Assembly: GCF_011386835.1 (NCBI RefSeq)
Contig: NC_088799.1
Location: 74,419,302-74,483,301, forward strand
Length of the DNA stretch: 64,000 nt
From: Chrysemys picta bellii
Taxonomy: Eukaryota > Chordata > Testudines > Emydidae
Reading direction: 5' to 3'
In this document: in pieces, positions 1 through 11,589 of the stretch
Layout of the letters: the number at the start of each line of letters is the position of its first letter
Position numbering within the stretch: position 1 is the first letter of the stretch
Notes under the pieces: model-generated
What the model was told of the DNA's origin: nothing
Database searches by the model: none
Seen by the model: only the letters and a program-made list of their open reading frames with translations
Position numbers and translations under genes: made by a program

Positions 1-182
1 AATTTTTGTGAGCTATGGGAGACTGAAAAATTAAATGAAAAATTGCTGTCTGTGCTGTTGCAGGCAGAAAATTACCGTATATACTCGATCATAAGCCGCT
101 TCGTTTATAAGCCGACCCCTGCGAGATGGATAACTAAAAGTGGAAAATGTGTATGACCCATTCATAAGCCAACCCTATAATT

Positions 183-345
183 CAGGGGTCAGCAAACTTT
201 GGCTCTCGGGCCATCAGAATAAGCCGTTGGCGGGCCGAGATGGTTTGCTTACCTTGAGCATCCACAGGCACGGAGGTAAACCTAAGTAAACAGAGTGTCC
301 CGGCATGCCAGCTGCTTACCCTGACAGCCTGGGACAGCAACTGGT
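183..345 (+). mobile_element. hAT-type element, degenerate, nested in the TA-flanked transposon
   Basis: It starts CAGGGGTCAGCAAAC, the same terminus as the complete elements at 47360 and 58806, and continues with the shared GGCGGGCCGAGA...TTTGCTTACCT internal block. The right end is eroded and no 8-bp duplication is visible, so the right boundary is approximate. Confidence 0.6.
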
Positions 346-504
346 GGGGAAATTTTTTGTGGAGGAGAAGCTGGGAGTCAGAGGAGTAACCCCTGTGACC
401 ACCCCCCATGTGACCCCACCCCCAGCCCAGGACCCCCACACGCTCCCCAGCCCATCCCTTCCCACCTTATCTGAGGAGGGCCAGGGGAGGATGTCTCTGG
501 CCTG

Positions 505-630
505 GCTGGAGCTGCTCCCAAAGGCCGAGCAGCGTAGCCGCAGCCTGCTCCAGCAGGCCAGACCGGGCAGCGCAGCCGCAGCATGTTCCAGCAGGCTGGG
601 CCGGGCAGTGCAGCCACCGCCTGCTCTGGG
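505..630. repeat. Short GC-rich tandem repeat inside the TA-flanked element
   Basis: Roughly three imperfect 40-48 bp units of the form AGCGCAGCCGCAGCNTGNTCC followed by AGCAGGCCGGGC. It makes several spurious overlapping ORFs on both strands, none of which looks like a real protein. Confidence 0.5.
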
Positions 631-909
631 GGGCGGGGCCAAGTGGCAGGGCTGCAGCCTGCCAGCCCCGGAGCTGCAGCTGCTTCGGAGGCTGGGGGGA
701 GAGCAGCATGGCCAGAAACAGAGACACTCTGGCTCTGCCTCTTCCCTTCTGGCTCTGCTGGCTGTGCTGCCTCTCCTTGCTCCCTCTGTTGGGGGGAGGG
801 GCTGTGTCCCACCTCTCCCTCTCTATACCCATTCATAAGCCGACCCCCTTCTCTGGTGCTTCCCTTTTTTACTAAAAAAAATTGGCTTATGAATGAGTAT
901 GTACAGTAA

Positions 910-1500
910 TTAGTTGATTGTACAAATCTGTACTAATATGAACTTGGTGCCTTTCTTCTAGCTTAAAATCATATGTGATATGTTCACAGCTTATTATAGC
1001 AGTCTTCTTCAAAAAGACAGTAATGGAAGGAACACATTATATCGGAATAGATTTGAAAGAAACAATACAATATTGAAGTCATTGGTATGACTAACATTCC
1101 CTTGGGGTTGAGGAGTTGTCTCTATTTCTGTCTTGAACTGTTTTACTCTTAGTTGTGTATTCATGTCTCCATACATGCACATTAGCAAACACCTTTTACC
1201 TGGGAATGTCATAGCTAAGCCCCTGCTAACACCACCTGTTCTTCTACACAAAGTGAGAACATTGGCAGTGGTGATGATCAAAGCTTTGATTCAAGGATGG
1301 CTGTCAGCAAATAGTATTCAGCACAATGTAGCATAGTAGAGAGATGGGATATTGGGTCAAAGCCATCAAGGAAATCCCTTATTTTATGAAAAGTGCATGG
1401 GGACTTTTCTATCCATGTAGGGCAGGCAAGGCTTCAGATTTTTACATACGCACACAGAAAAACAAATAGTAATCAAATTACTTACCAAGAAAGTAGGTAG
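910..1500. other. No recognised feature
   Basis: AT-rich unique-looking sequence. Short open frames here show no domain and no splice-site context that I trust. Confidence 0.4.
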
Positions 1501-1508
1501 TACTGAAT

Positions 1509-1591
1509 TGGCCATGATGGGATTTGAACCCATCATAAAAGTGAATCTTGGTATTTTATACCAGACGCTGAAACCACTAAAACATTCCAAT
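1509..1591 (-). pseudogene. tRNA-like sequence (class II, Leu/Ser-like), degenerate
   Basis: Read on the minus strand there is a perfect T-arm (ATGGG, loop TTCAAAT, CCCAT), an anticodon-like stem TGGT/ACCA with a 7-nt loop containing AAA, an AGTGGTTTCAGCGTCTGG stretch like a D-arm/A box, and a variable region of about 13 nt, longer than in class I tRNAs. The acceptor strands pair poorly, so it is not a functional tRNA. It may be a tRNA pseudogene or the head of an old SINE. The overlapping open frame is not considered coding. Confidence 0.4.
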
Positions 1592-2804
1592 AGGAATGCA
1601 GTGTTGTGGTAAAATTGTGGACGTCTCCTCTGGATTTTAAACTGCCTAGCTCTTTTCACAACTGGCATGATGGTTCTTTATATCATGTCAGTTTAGATAT
1701 TGTATGGCTTTCCCTCCAAACTCCATTGATTCAATGCTTAACATTCCTTTCTCACTTCTGTAGTCTGCTCCCAAAAGGCATAAAAGAGAAGAGGTCTTTC
1801 ACATTCACAAAGACAGTTCCACACAGGAAAATGGCGTTGTCTGATTTAGTTTTCTCTCAAGCAAGCATCTCGCAATTTCATCAACATGGAGTTTTCAGAG
1901 GGCTAGAGTTAAGATGCAAAAGGCCATACTTAAAATATGCTTCACAGTGGATCAGTTTTCAGATTTTGCTTTTCAGTTAAAAATATTAAAAATCAGAGCT
2001 GGCAGCAGCAGAACAATGGCCAGTATAGCTGATTGCACCTAAAAGAGCTGTCTTGAAATACAACATGGGCCTTTGTTTCTAATTGACTGAAATAACATGA
2101 GGAAGAGTAGTTTTAATATAGTCTCTAGAGAGGACTTAGATTTTGGTAAGATAGGAAGAAAGAAAACTGAATATATTTCATGTGCTGTAGAGATATGCTG
2201 AACAGTTTGGTAAAAAGAATTACAAATAGATATTAGCCCATGAGTAAGTTAGTTATTTTTAGATACACACATATGCACAAATATATATAACATATATTAA
2301 AATATATTGTCCGCACTTGAATCATGTTTCTTGTGTTTTAATTGTGGTAAGCACATCTCATTCCCCATATATTTGGTGCCCTTCATGACTGTACACTCAC
2401 TACCCTTCAGATACAGGCTTGCAGGTTTTCATGTTCAACTATTTAAATCTCCCTAAGGCTATTGGTAAAAGACAAGTAAATATTATATATACCAGATGCA
2501 CAAATGCACCTTTGATTTACTGCATTATCAGCAAGTGAACATTCATCACACACCTCATGTTTTCATTTGTCCCGTGGCTTGCTGGCAATGTGCTTAGAAG
2601 CAGTGTGTGAGACTGACTCCCAAGTATAAAGCTAGCCTTTTATATCTTTGTTTTCTACTGTGAGCTTTTCAAGATTTTTCTTCTTGCTCTTTACAGCACT
2701 TTTTTCTGTTATAACCATTTCACTAATGCATATATGCCTTTTTTCCAATCAAATTGAATGTAATAGCAATTTTAAAACCGTAGACAATGGGCCTGGAACC
2801 TTTA
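1592..2804. other. No recognised feature; AT-rich
   Basis: Unique-looking AT-rich DNA with an (AT/ATATA) patch near 2280-2310. A 124-codon open frame starts at 1606 but has no recognisable domain, so I do not call a gene. Confidence 0.35.
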
Positions 2805-2869
2805 TGGTGTGATGGTCTGAGCGCTGTATTTTGGGGATTCAACTTTCCAGCAGTATAGTATGCAAGTAG

Positions 2870-2945
2870 AATAATAGCCTGGTCTTGCGCTCATTGAAGT
2901 CATTAGGAGTTTTGACATCAAAGTGGCAAATAGGATCCAATCTCA
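2870..2945. repeat. Ancient palindromic MITE-like repeat fragment
   Basis: Contains CATTGAAGTCATTAGGAG and GGATCCAATCTCA, degraded forms of an amniote foldback repeat whose centre reads CATTGACTTCAATGGG. Related pieces occur at 5488, 28185, 29748, 46448, 50052 and 58423. Confidence 0.45.
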
Positions 2946-3742
2946 TTTTATAATCCTTTACTTAAAAAAATAAACCTGTACTGAATAAAACAGTCGTCCA
3001 GAATTACCCTTAAATGAAAAAAAGGCTAAAAATGAAAACAACAAATTTGACAAATTATAGCCAAATAATTAAATGTGTATAGAATGAACTGAGATAAACA
3101 AGTGAAAGGCATCTTTGATGCCTGCTATGTGAAACTGGTTACACAGTGGTTTGCATGGACTGTAGAAGCAAAACCCTAGCAATAATTTCTTCCACAGAAA
3201 GGTCATTTTGAGTTCTTGCTAACAAGTTGTTGACTCCAAATTTTTAGGTTTGGATTTATTTTTACATCTTTAAGAAAGACGAAGCACTGATTTATTTAAC
3301 ATTTCTGTTGACATTCCAAACTAAAGGAAGGTCAGGTTAGTCAAGGCTGAAAATAATGAAAAGAAAAAAAAAAACTTGCGAAAGTTTGATATGCTGCCAA
3401 CCATTGTGCCTGTTTATATTTGACAATATTCACTGGCACCTGAAAGGTTTTTTTTTTCATAAAGATTTGTTTTCATGTTTAGAACAGAATATAGGATACT
3501 CTGTTAGGAAATACTGATCTTAGTTTCCTGAACTAGTTGCGGATGAAAGATGATGGTATCCTTTAATTTTGGCAGCAGGAACATGTTTGTGACCTTATGT
3601 CACTTTCACTGCTAGTGGCCATAGAACATACCAGGGTGTTTCCTATGTGTAAGATGTATCACATGGTGTTTCCATGCAGACAATTATGTGTGTATGTTAA
3701 ATCCCAGAATGACACTTCTGACTTACATCTCTATGGTCATAT
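2946..3742. other. No recognised feature
   Basis: AT-rich, with short A- and T-homopolymers near 3362 and 3449. No conserved ORF. Confidence 0.35.
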
Positions 3743-4571
3743 CTGTAGAACAGAGGTGGGCAAACTACAGCCCGCGGGCCACATCCGGCCCACAGGACCC
3801 TCCTGCTCCGCTCCTGAGCCCCTGGCCCGGGAGGCTAGGCCTGGGCCCTTCCCCGCTGTCCCCCCTCCCCCGCAGTCTCAGCTCACTCAGTCCGCCGCTG
3901 GCGCAATGCTTTAGGCAGCGGGGCTAGGAGCTCCTGCGGCAGCGCAGCTGCAGAGCCCCGGCCTGACCCGATGCTCTGAGCTGTGTGGTGGCAGTGGCGG
4001 CAATGTGGCCCAGCTCCAGATGGGTGGCGCGGTTGTAGTGCCACCAGCCACCGGTGCTCCAGGCAGCGCAGTAAGGAGGCAGGGAGCAGGGGAAGGTTGG
4101 ATAGAAGGCAGGGGAGTTCGGGATGGTGGTCAGGGGGTGGGGGTGTGAATGGGAGAAGGGGGGTTCTGGGAGGACAGTCAGGAAGGAGGGGGGTTGGATG
4201 GGGTGGCAGGGGGCAGGCAGCGGTTCCGGAGGCAGTCAGGGGACAGGGAGAAAGGGTGGTTAGATGGGGCAGCGGTCCCGGGGGGGCCATCAGGAATGAG
4301 AGGAGGGGTTGGATGGGGCGGCTGGGGGGCAGTCAGGGGTGGGGTCCGGGGATGGTCAGGGGACAGGGAGCGGGGTGTGTGGATGGGGTAGGGGTCCCGG
4401 GGGGGGGGGCCCGTCAGGGAATGGGGGGGTTGGATGGGGCAGGAGTCCCAGGGGAGGCAGATAGGAGGTGGGGGCCGGGCCACGACCCCCACCCCTAACC
4501 AGCCCTCCATACAATTTTTGAAACCCGATGCGGCCCTCAGGCCAAAAAGTTTGCTTGCCCCTGCTGTAGAA
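3743..4571. mobile_element. Complete hAT-type non-autonomous element with 8-bp TSD
   Basis: Element proper is 3751-4563: it begins CAGAGGTGGGCAAAC and ends GTTTGCTTGCCCCTG. It is bounded by a perfect 8-bp duplication CTGTAGAA (3743-3750 and 4564-4571), diagnostic of hAT insertion. The left half is GC-rich and the right half a G-rich minisatellite. No transposase is encoded. The long overlapping reading frames in both strands are by-products of base composition. Confidence 0.88.
4075..4490 (+). repeat. G-rich minisatellite inside the hAT element
   Basis: Imperfect repetitions of GGGGGTTGGATGGGGC..., CAGTCAGGGG and GGTCCCGGGGGGG, with a unit near 55-70 bp. Typical of this turtle hAT family, which varies in length through copy number of this block. 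Confidence 0.7.
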
Positions 4572-5487
4572 CCTTTCATGAGCAGCAAATACACTTTTCT
4601 TAAACATCAAAACAAAGCTAGGAAGCTTTTGATTTAGGTCCTGTTGTATCTGAACCCTCACATTTCTTGTTTAGACTAAGGACTAGAAATGAGTCTAATT
4701 TAGCACTAACTACTTGAGAGATTAACTTTTCTTTTGTCTTTATGTCCTCCCACAAGTTACATTCCACTAGTACTATGAAGCTGTCAATCAAGGAGGGGAA
4801 GTTCATGTGTGCAGGAGATAGAATTTCTCACCTTTTACTATGGTACTCCTGCAAAAGCTACAAATTTCCACAGACTTCAGTACTTTCATAGCTAAATTCA
4901 AATCTCACTTCAACTTCCCTCCCTCAGTAACTTCTTCACAGGCTCAGTTACTCACTCTGTCTCTGTCACACACACAGTCATTTAAATATATCAAGCAAAA
5001 AAAAGATAAAAATAATTAAGCTATTCTGAAAACTAGGAAGGAATAAAAAGAAAAATTATTTATTTTTAAAAGATATTTTGAAGATGCTCAGATATGTTGT
5101 AGATCACTCAAATACCTAGATAGATAGATCTACATTTATTTAATTATATTTAAATGAATCAATATCAAATATATCTATTATAGGGTGATTTCGTTAATCT
5201 GTTTTTATTTTTGAGTTCATCTGTTGTTGTTGTCATTACTTCCTTGAGCAGTATTGATGACTATGGAATTTCATAATATCTTTCAGAGATATCTTGCTGC
5301 TATTGCTTATTTCCAGAACTTTTTCTTTTGTTCTGATGAGTCACTTTTTTGATGAGTCACTTCAATATTTGCTATTCATGTATAATGGGGCAAAATAGTG
5401 AGATAGAAGTGTAGGAAAGGTGCAGTATTTGAAAAGCCAAATAAAAAGTGCAATTTTCTTCAGCCTCAATATAATTAAAACTTACAC
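4572..5487. other. No recognised feature
   Basis: AT-rich intergenic sequence. A direct repeat of the type TGATGAGTCACTT occurs twice near 5335 and 5352. No ORF of interest. Confidence 0.35.
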
Positions 5488-5578
5488 CTATTTAACTTTA
5501 GGTACATGAGTAGCCCTATAGAAATACTCACATGCTTAAAGTTAAGCATGTGTGTAATCATTTGTAGGATCAGGTCTT
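5488..5578. repeat. MITE-like repeat, CATGCTTAAAGTTAAGCATG type
   Basis: Contains the perfect palindrome CATGCTTAAAGTTAAGCATG, with ACTCACATGC before it and GGATCAGGTC after it. It matches a common turtle/archosaur short inverted-repeat family. Confidence 0.55.
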
Positions 5579-6160
5579 TAAATGTTTTCTTTACCACAGA
5601 GTAGTAATCTTGGAAGACAATGTTGATTGTATAGACAGTAGTTCCACTCTGCTACCACAGTTTAAAAAAGATTGAGGAAAATATGTCTACAGTGGTTTGG
5701 CAAAATATCAGTGATCACAGATATTTTTATACGAGAGTAGTATGCTATTGACCAAAGGAAAGGAAACTCTCTGTGGTACAATACGATTGTATTATTTGGT
5801 TCAGGGATTGTATTCTCTCAGTTTTGCAGGATTATTTTTCATTACACTAGAGAATATCTAATTGATATTGTGAACTAGAAAAGGTAAATCTAGAGATTTC
5901 AAACTTTTGAATTTTTCTTATCATTTAGAACTATGGTGATAATGTTACAAAAGGTAACTAGGTGGACTGGATGGTTGAGATTTAGATGTGTAACCCATTA
6001 TCTATCTTGCTCACCCTACTCTAAAACTAAATAGTACTACTTGTGTGGGAGGAGATTTTCCCTGCCCCTCCACCTGCCAATGCCTCTTCTAAACCCTAAT
6101 CCCTCTAAAACCATTCCATGTGAGCCCCTTTCCCCAAGGAAATGTATCTTGGTTTTTCAC
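5579..6160. other. No recognised feature
   Basis: Unique-looking AT-rich sequence with no credible coding potential. Confidence 0.35.
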
Positions 6161-6164
6161 TTAA

Positions 6165-6570
6165 GAAACTGGTTACCCTATGTCATAGGGTGCTCTGCTC
6201 ACCTCTAGGATGGCACCTCCTCTGGCTGTTCTGGGGATTATTTTTCCATGACTGACACCCCTTCCTGCAGTTGCATGCTTTTTGTGGATCTCCAGAAGCT
6301 GCTGTGTTTCCAGGTCACTCAGAATTTCCTCCTTCTGGGGTAGTCTTTCTAAGACTCTTTCCACCCGTAATGTCAGGTCGTCTTCCAGTTCACTGCCCCT
6401 ATCTGGGCTCCACTTCCCCAGGGACAGGTAGGGGAACCCAGGCCCACCCTCTACTCAAAATTCCAGCCCAGATGCTCTACAACATGCAATCAGGGTCTGT
6501 TCAGTCCCCAACCTTGATGCTTATTCCATGGGCTGCTTCCTACTCTGCATCCCACAGGCTCTCTTCAGCC
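6165..6570. mobile_element. Probable degraded ERV LTR fragment
   Basis: The stretch GGGGAACCCAGGCCCACCCT followed by CTCTACTC and CCAGCCCAG near 6430-6470 parallels the LTR at 24760-25426 (GGGGAACCCGGGCCCGCCCT). The C/T-rich composition also fits. No TG...CA termini or TSD seen, so this is a low-confidence call. Confidence 0.4.
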
Positions 6571-6597
6571 AAACATTTTGATTTCTCTTCAAATAAT

Positions 6598-6795
6598 ATA
6601 AAATGAATAAATGTTTTGATTTAGAGTGAAAAGAAACTTTTCAAGCAACCTAAAATGATTATTTTTTCTGAATTTTTTTATTTCATGAAAATTTTGATTT
6701 TTTGTTTTGTTTTGTTTTGTTTAGAATGGGAAAAAATCAAATTTGCAGATTCTCCCACAAAATGAAAAATCCAGTCCCCACTCAGCTCTACTGAT
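6598..6795. repeat. Dispersed 'AAATTTTGATTTTTT...CAGCTCTACT' repeat
   Basis: T-rich sequence with a (TTTTG)n patch at about 6699-6722, ending CCACTCAGCTCTACTGAT. The same kind of sequence recurs at 50155-50545 and 55300-55545. Class unknown to me; it is probably a very old DNA element. Confidence 0.45.
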
Positions 6796-9700
6796 ATCAT
6801 CACAAATCCTCAGGGTTTATTTTTGACTAAACACAATGAGACTCCTGCTATGAAGCCAACTAATGGCTAGTTCAAGTGTCAGTTGGGGATAGTTGTCATT
6901 TATATAGTAGGAAATTTTGATTGTATATTTATCCATCTCCCCCGATCTTTTGTTTGTTTCTTGCCTTTCTATATTGTAAATTCTTTGCCTCAGGGACTGT
7001 GTGTTACTACCAGTCCTCCAGTTATTCCATGGCTAGGTAATTTGCCATGGAATCCACTCCTTGAATTGTGTTCTGGAGTCTGAGATTTCATTTATATATT
7101 TAAAAAAAGGTTCTTGCTCTTATGATTCCAAAGAAAACCATGAAAATATGCACCCAAGTGTAAAGGAATTCAGTGTTGTATTCCTGAGTCTGCAGATAGC
7201 AACTGTCCACAAGCCAGTTGCCAAAACCTCCAGCTTTACCCTGATAAGGTCTAGAATGCAATTAGGCATTGTCAGTGCAGAACTCTGCCAAATGAAAATG
7301 TGGGGACAGAATGGAACACTGTGGGTGCTACAACAATACAAATTATATATAAAAACAACAATAGTACATTATGCAAAATCTAAGTTTGAATCTTTAAGTC
7401 CTGTCCTAATGAAGCTGGAGTTCAAGGGGGCCATTAGGTTTCCAGATGTTTGCAGAGTTTTGTATGTGTTCTGCAAGTATATAGCATTTTGTAAACATTA
7501 GCTACTAAAGTTTCATTCACTGGTATATAAAGTTATGTCTAAATCCATGTTTATATAGTCTGACCAATGCACACATCTATTTAAAAGGATCACCTATCTT
7601 TGCTGTAAGTGCTGCTTGACCATTCTTAAATACACAGTCTTGAAATAGATCACTCCTGTATCTCCTCTTCAGCCATTGGCCAGTATATCCACATCAACCA
7701 GCACTAACCCAGCAGCTAAAAACATACTTAAGACCTATGAGCTCTCTCACCAGAGCCATCACATTCTCTCCCACCAGGAAAAACAATGGGCCTAAATAAA
7801 TGTGGGCTGATTTGCAGAGGTGCTGAAGACCTGCAGCTCCCACTGAAGTCAATGAAAGCTGCAAATACGGAGCACCTCTGAATTTAGTCACTAAATTTGA
7901 AAACGTTGGTCCATGCGAATTGACAAATACCACAGAAGTCAGTGTAAGAGCTGGGATTAATCCCTTGCTCTGTCCATTTTTTAGTCCAGTATACCATGCT
8001 GCCTCTCACGCTATTGAGCAGCCCCTGCTGTAGCCAAATGTCATACTGGTTGCTCAGCAGGGGAGCTGTTTTTGCTGCTATCCAGCTGATGGCTACTGGA
8101 GAGCTTGCAGCACCTGTAGTGCTATTAGTGCAGCCCGAGCAGCACTGAACAGCTGGGAATTACCCTGGGATCTTCCCAGAAATCAAGGGATCGATGGCTA
8201 TGGTTTTTCTTGACTCCAAAGTCTGGCTTTAAGTGGTACGTAACTTGTGAATACTCTGTGATCTTTGGGAAAAATCAGTCACAAGCTTTCCTACCTACAG
8301 ATTGAAAGTTTCAGTCTATAAAATGATACAAATCAAAGAAAAAAAATAAAAACAGATTTTCCAAGCAAAGGGACTTGCAGGCCTGCAGAGGCCAGAGGTT
8401 GTGTTCCTCTCATTCTTAGTGGACCTGTTCCCGTTCAAAAAAGCAACCGGGCAATCAGCATTAGTTAGAACTGTGTTAGCAGAGTGGGGATGGACTGAAT
8501 GGAAGGATCATGGAGATTCAGACCTAGTAAGGGAGTCTGCAAACAGAGGATGTGGAACGTTGACAGGGTAGTTTGGAACTGCAGCTGAATCGACTATGCC
8601 TGTTTGCTGGATAAAGACAGAGGTTTTCATCTCCAGGGACATGACAGTTTTTCATAACAACTAAATTCACTTTAAATTTAAAAGTTTTAAATTGTTCAAA
8701 AAGAAAGAATGACAGCTTCAAACAAAACTGGTATCAAATAACACTGAGGCAAAACATTGTTCAAATATAAAATCAACATAACTTTTTATTTTGGTGAGCG
8801 TTTAATGTTAGATAAGGTGTATCAATGTTTCAAACATGCTGGAATAGGATTTTTCTGGAAAAGAAAGAATTTAGTTAGAAACAAAATGTAATGTGGAAAG
8901 ATATGCAAAAAATGTGTATCTTCTAAGAAGAGCAATATATTTGTTTGGAGTTGATTTGTTTTGCGGGCGGGGTTAACAATTTCACACTGACTTAAATTGA
9001 GCAGTTTGGGCATTTAAACAACGTTCATAACCATCTGATTCCTTAATAATAGTTTTAGAAGGTTTGAATAGTTATTTTAGATGTTGGATCTAGAAACATG
9101 CCTATCTGCCTCCCTCCCTCTATTTCTCTCTCTCTCTAAACATATCCCCAGTTTCCCAGCAGGTTCAAACACAGATGGCAGCCTTATTGCGACAGAAGCA
9201 AAAATGCTACATTAATGTTTAAAGGGATTAAAAATCCTCTTGGCATCAGTGGCATATGTTACCAGTTAATTGTAGCACTGGAAGCTTCCCTGCTGTTTTA
9301 AAACATGGACTCATTTTACATGCTTTCTGCAGAGCAGTATGAAATGTCAAATTTGTTGGTATAAGTTTTGAATCCAGTCAGACAAAAATGAGTCATAAAG
9401 ATAATGTTGTGCTATCTAACACAGCTTTTGAATCCAAATAATGTTTTACTGCTATTCCAACTATGGTGGAAAACTGGCTTGCTGCTCTAACACTGCAGTT
9501 GAGTGCATGTTTCATGCTTATAGCAGAGGGTACTCACATTTGGCAGATGATTTTAGCTTTTCACCTGCATTATTTCAGATTGTCATTTTGGCTGAAACAC
9601 CTTGCTTGTTGTTTAAATTATTTTCAAGATGCAACACTAGCATTTCTGGTTTCTTCAATCAGTTGGCTATAGAATGGCAAAACCCACCATGTGATAGCTT

Positions 9701-10805
9701 GCTAGCAATGAACATTTTGGTTGTGGTGAGGACATTTTTTAACTGCCATGGTCAGGTGATTAGCATACTGCTGAGTAACATAATTCTTACCATGTCCCTA
9801 TTCACAGATTAGCAATTCTCAGTAATGAGTTGTAGACCATATGCAGCTATCCTGTGTTATATTTCAAGTGAAAAGAATAAGAAGTTTGAAATGCTGAAAA
9901 ATTGTCATTGCTTTAAGTAAAACAAAAAATCCTACAGTTGGACTTTCTCCAGTTCTCTTCAAATCAGGTAACACCTGTCACATTAGATATACATTATTGT
10001 AAACAAAGGATTCAACCCCCTAACTTTAGCTTTCAAACCTCCAATACCATTAAAAGCACATTTTTTTACCATAGGGCTGGTATGAAAATGATGTCAATAC
10101 AACGAAGGGTATCATTTCAACCTTTTCTACATTTTTGATGACAAGTAGAGCTACAGATGTTTCTGTAACCTTATAATCCTGGAAAATAACAATGGCTTGA
10201 ATAAATTTTCTTAGTATGCACTCAAATTTTGAAAGGAATTTTACTGTAGTAAGTCAGAGAGGCAAAACTAAAAGAAGAAAAGATAAACAAAGCCTAATCT
10301 CATATTGGCTATAATCATTTTTATTTGTCCATTACCATATGTGTACATTTTGTTTTACAGATAAGTAAAATACATTGTTTCTGCCCCCAAGGAGTTTACA
10401 GTCTAGGTTAGATATCACATGGAGAGAGGGCATGAGGCAAGGGGGATGAAATTGGCACCTTTGTTGGTAATCTCAGCAGGAAGGCCAAGGCTAGAATAGG
10501 CACAAGGAGTAAATTAACCTAGTTTGCCTAAAAGTGGTCCCTCTAGCTCAAGGTCAAAGCACACAATGACAGAGAAGAGTGCACAACTGCTGCTCCTAAA
10601 TACTTGTGCAGAGGGCTTCAATCTGCAGGGCTACCAGTGTGGCATCCTTGACAGGCACTGATGTCAATGTTTTGACAAATCTGTGCTGGTGCAAGTGGCC
10701 AGTGTGCTCAAAAAGGAGCACATTGCATGTTTGGGCACTTGGAAGATTTTTCAGAACAGGAGCTCAGTCATTCCCCTGTGTCCAGAGAACTTTGGGTGCT
10801 AAGAA
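6796..10805. other. Mostly unique sequence with scattered old repeats
   Basis: Four kilobases without a convincing gene. Visible scraps are: TTGTAAATTCTTTGCCTCAG near 6977 (conserved 'tgtaaactctttggggcaggga' repeat), a CCCACTGAAGTCAATGAAAG MITE centre near 7840-7860, a (TC)n run near 9110-9140, and CCCAAGGAGTTTACAGTCTA near 10387. Open frames of 123 and 146 codons (9441, 7061) have no recognisable domain. Confidence 0.35.
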
Positions 10806-11285
10806 CTCATAGACTTTAAAGCCAGAAGGCCCCATCATAATCATCTCCTGCACATCACATGTCCTCACCCAACCTCTCCTGCAGTATGCCCATAACCTCT
10901 GGTTGAGTTACTGACGTCCTCAAATAATGATTTAAAGACTTCAAGTTACAGAGACTTCACCACTTATCTAGTTCCAGCCAGCAAGTGACCCATGCTCCAT
11001 GCTGCAGAAGGTGAAAACTCACCACAGTGTTTGCCAATCTGACCTGGGGGGAAATAAACCCTGAGAATGTGGGTGAGACCCACCAGCTATAAAACTGGGA
11101 AATAATTCTCTGTAGTAACTCAGAGCCCTCCCCATTGAGTGTCCCATTTCTGGTCATTGGAGATATTTGCTAATAACAGTCACAGATGGGCCATATGCCA
11201 TTGCAGGCAACCTCATCATATCATCCTCTCCATAAACTTATCAAGCTCAGTCTTGAAACAAGAAGTTTTGGCAGGAACATGGTTA
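10806..11285 (-). mobile_element. CR1 LINE 3' region, degenerate
   Basis: On the plus strand it opens TAGACTTTAAAGCCAGAAGG and runs through AATCATCTCCTGC, GATTTAAAGACTTCAAGT and TGCCAATCTGACCTGGGG to CTCCATAAACTTATCAAGC. This is the reverse complement of a CR1 3' end and 3' UTR, so the LINE lies on the minus strand. Internal deletions are evident. Confidence 0.65.
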
Positions 11286-11589
11286 AAGAGATGGGTCTGA
11301 ATTAGCACAGCAGAATTTCATAAAAGCTTAGGGCAAGAAGTGAAACATCTTACATACTTTTGGATCTCAAACCCAATCTGTTGGCAATAGGCAAAGGCTA
11401 AGTATAGGTGCCCGGCGCCCCAAGTGACTGTGATGGTTTAGATGGAGAGTGATTGATGACATTAGCCAGTGGCAACTGGCAAGAGATTGGAATATTTGAT
11501 ACAAGTAATCTGAGTGATATTTTGGAGATAAAGGTAAAATCTGTGAAAATGACTGCATATACTGTTCTCTGCTGAATTACTGTGAAAAC
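11286..11589. other. No recognised feature
   Basis: About 300 bp between two CR1 fragments of opposite orientation. Nothing recognised. Confidence 0.3.

Larger units (their letters stand above)
75..906. mobile_element. TA-flanked DNA transposon, non-autonomous, 832 bp
   Basis: The two ends are inverted copies: 19 of 23 bases match between the start (CCGTATATACTCG...ATAAGCC) and the reverse complement of the end. TA dinucleotides flank both sides (73-74 and 907-908), as expected of Tc1/mariner/pogo-type insertion. ATAAGCC occurs again just inside both termini (near 111, 175 and 835) like subterminal transposase sites. There is no transposase ORF; the interior is GC-rich and carries a nested hAT end. 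Superfamily assignment rests on the TA duplication only. Confidence 0.7.

Noticed and set aside
1509..1591. Functional tRNA-Leu or tRNA-Ser gene
   Set aside because: Acceptor strands do not pair and the D-arm is eroded.
3983..4498. 171-codon Gly/Trp-rich ORF
   Set aside because: Lies wholly inside a hAT element bounded by a perfect TSD and is produced by a G-rich tandem repeat.
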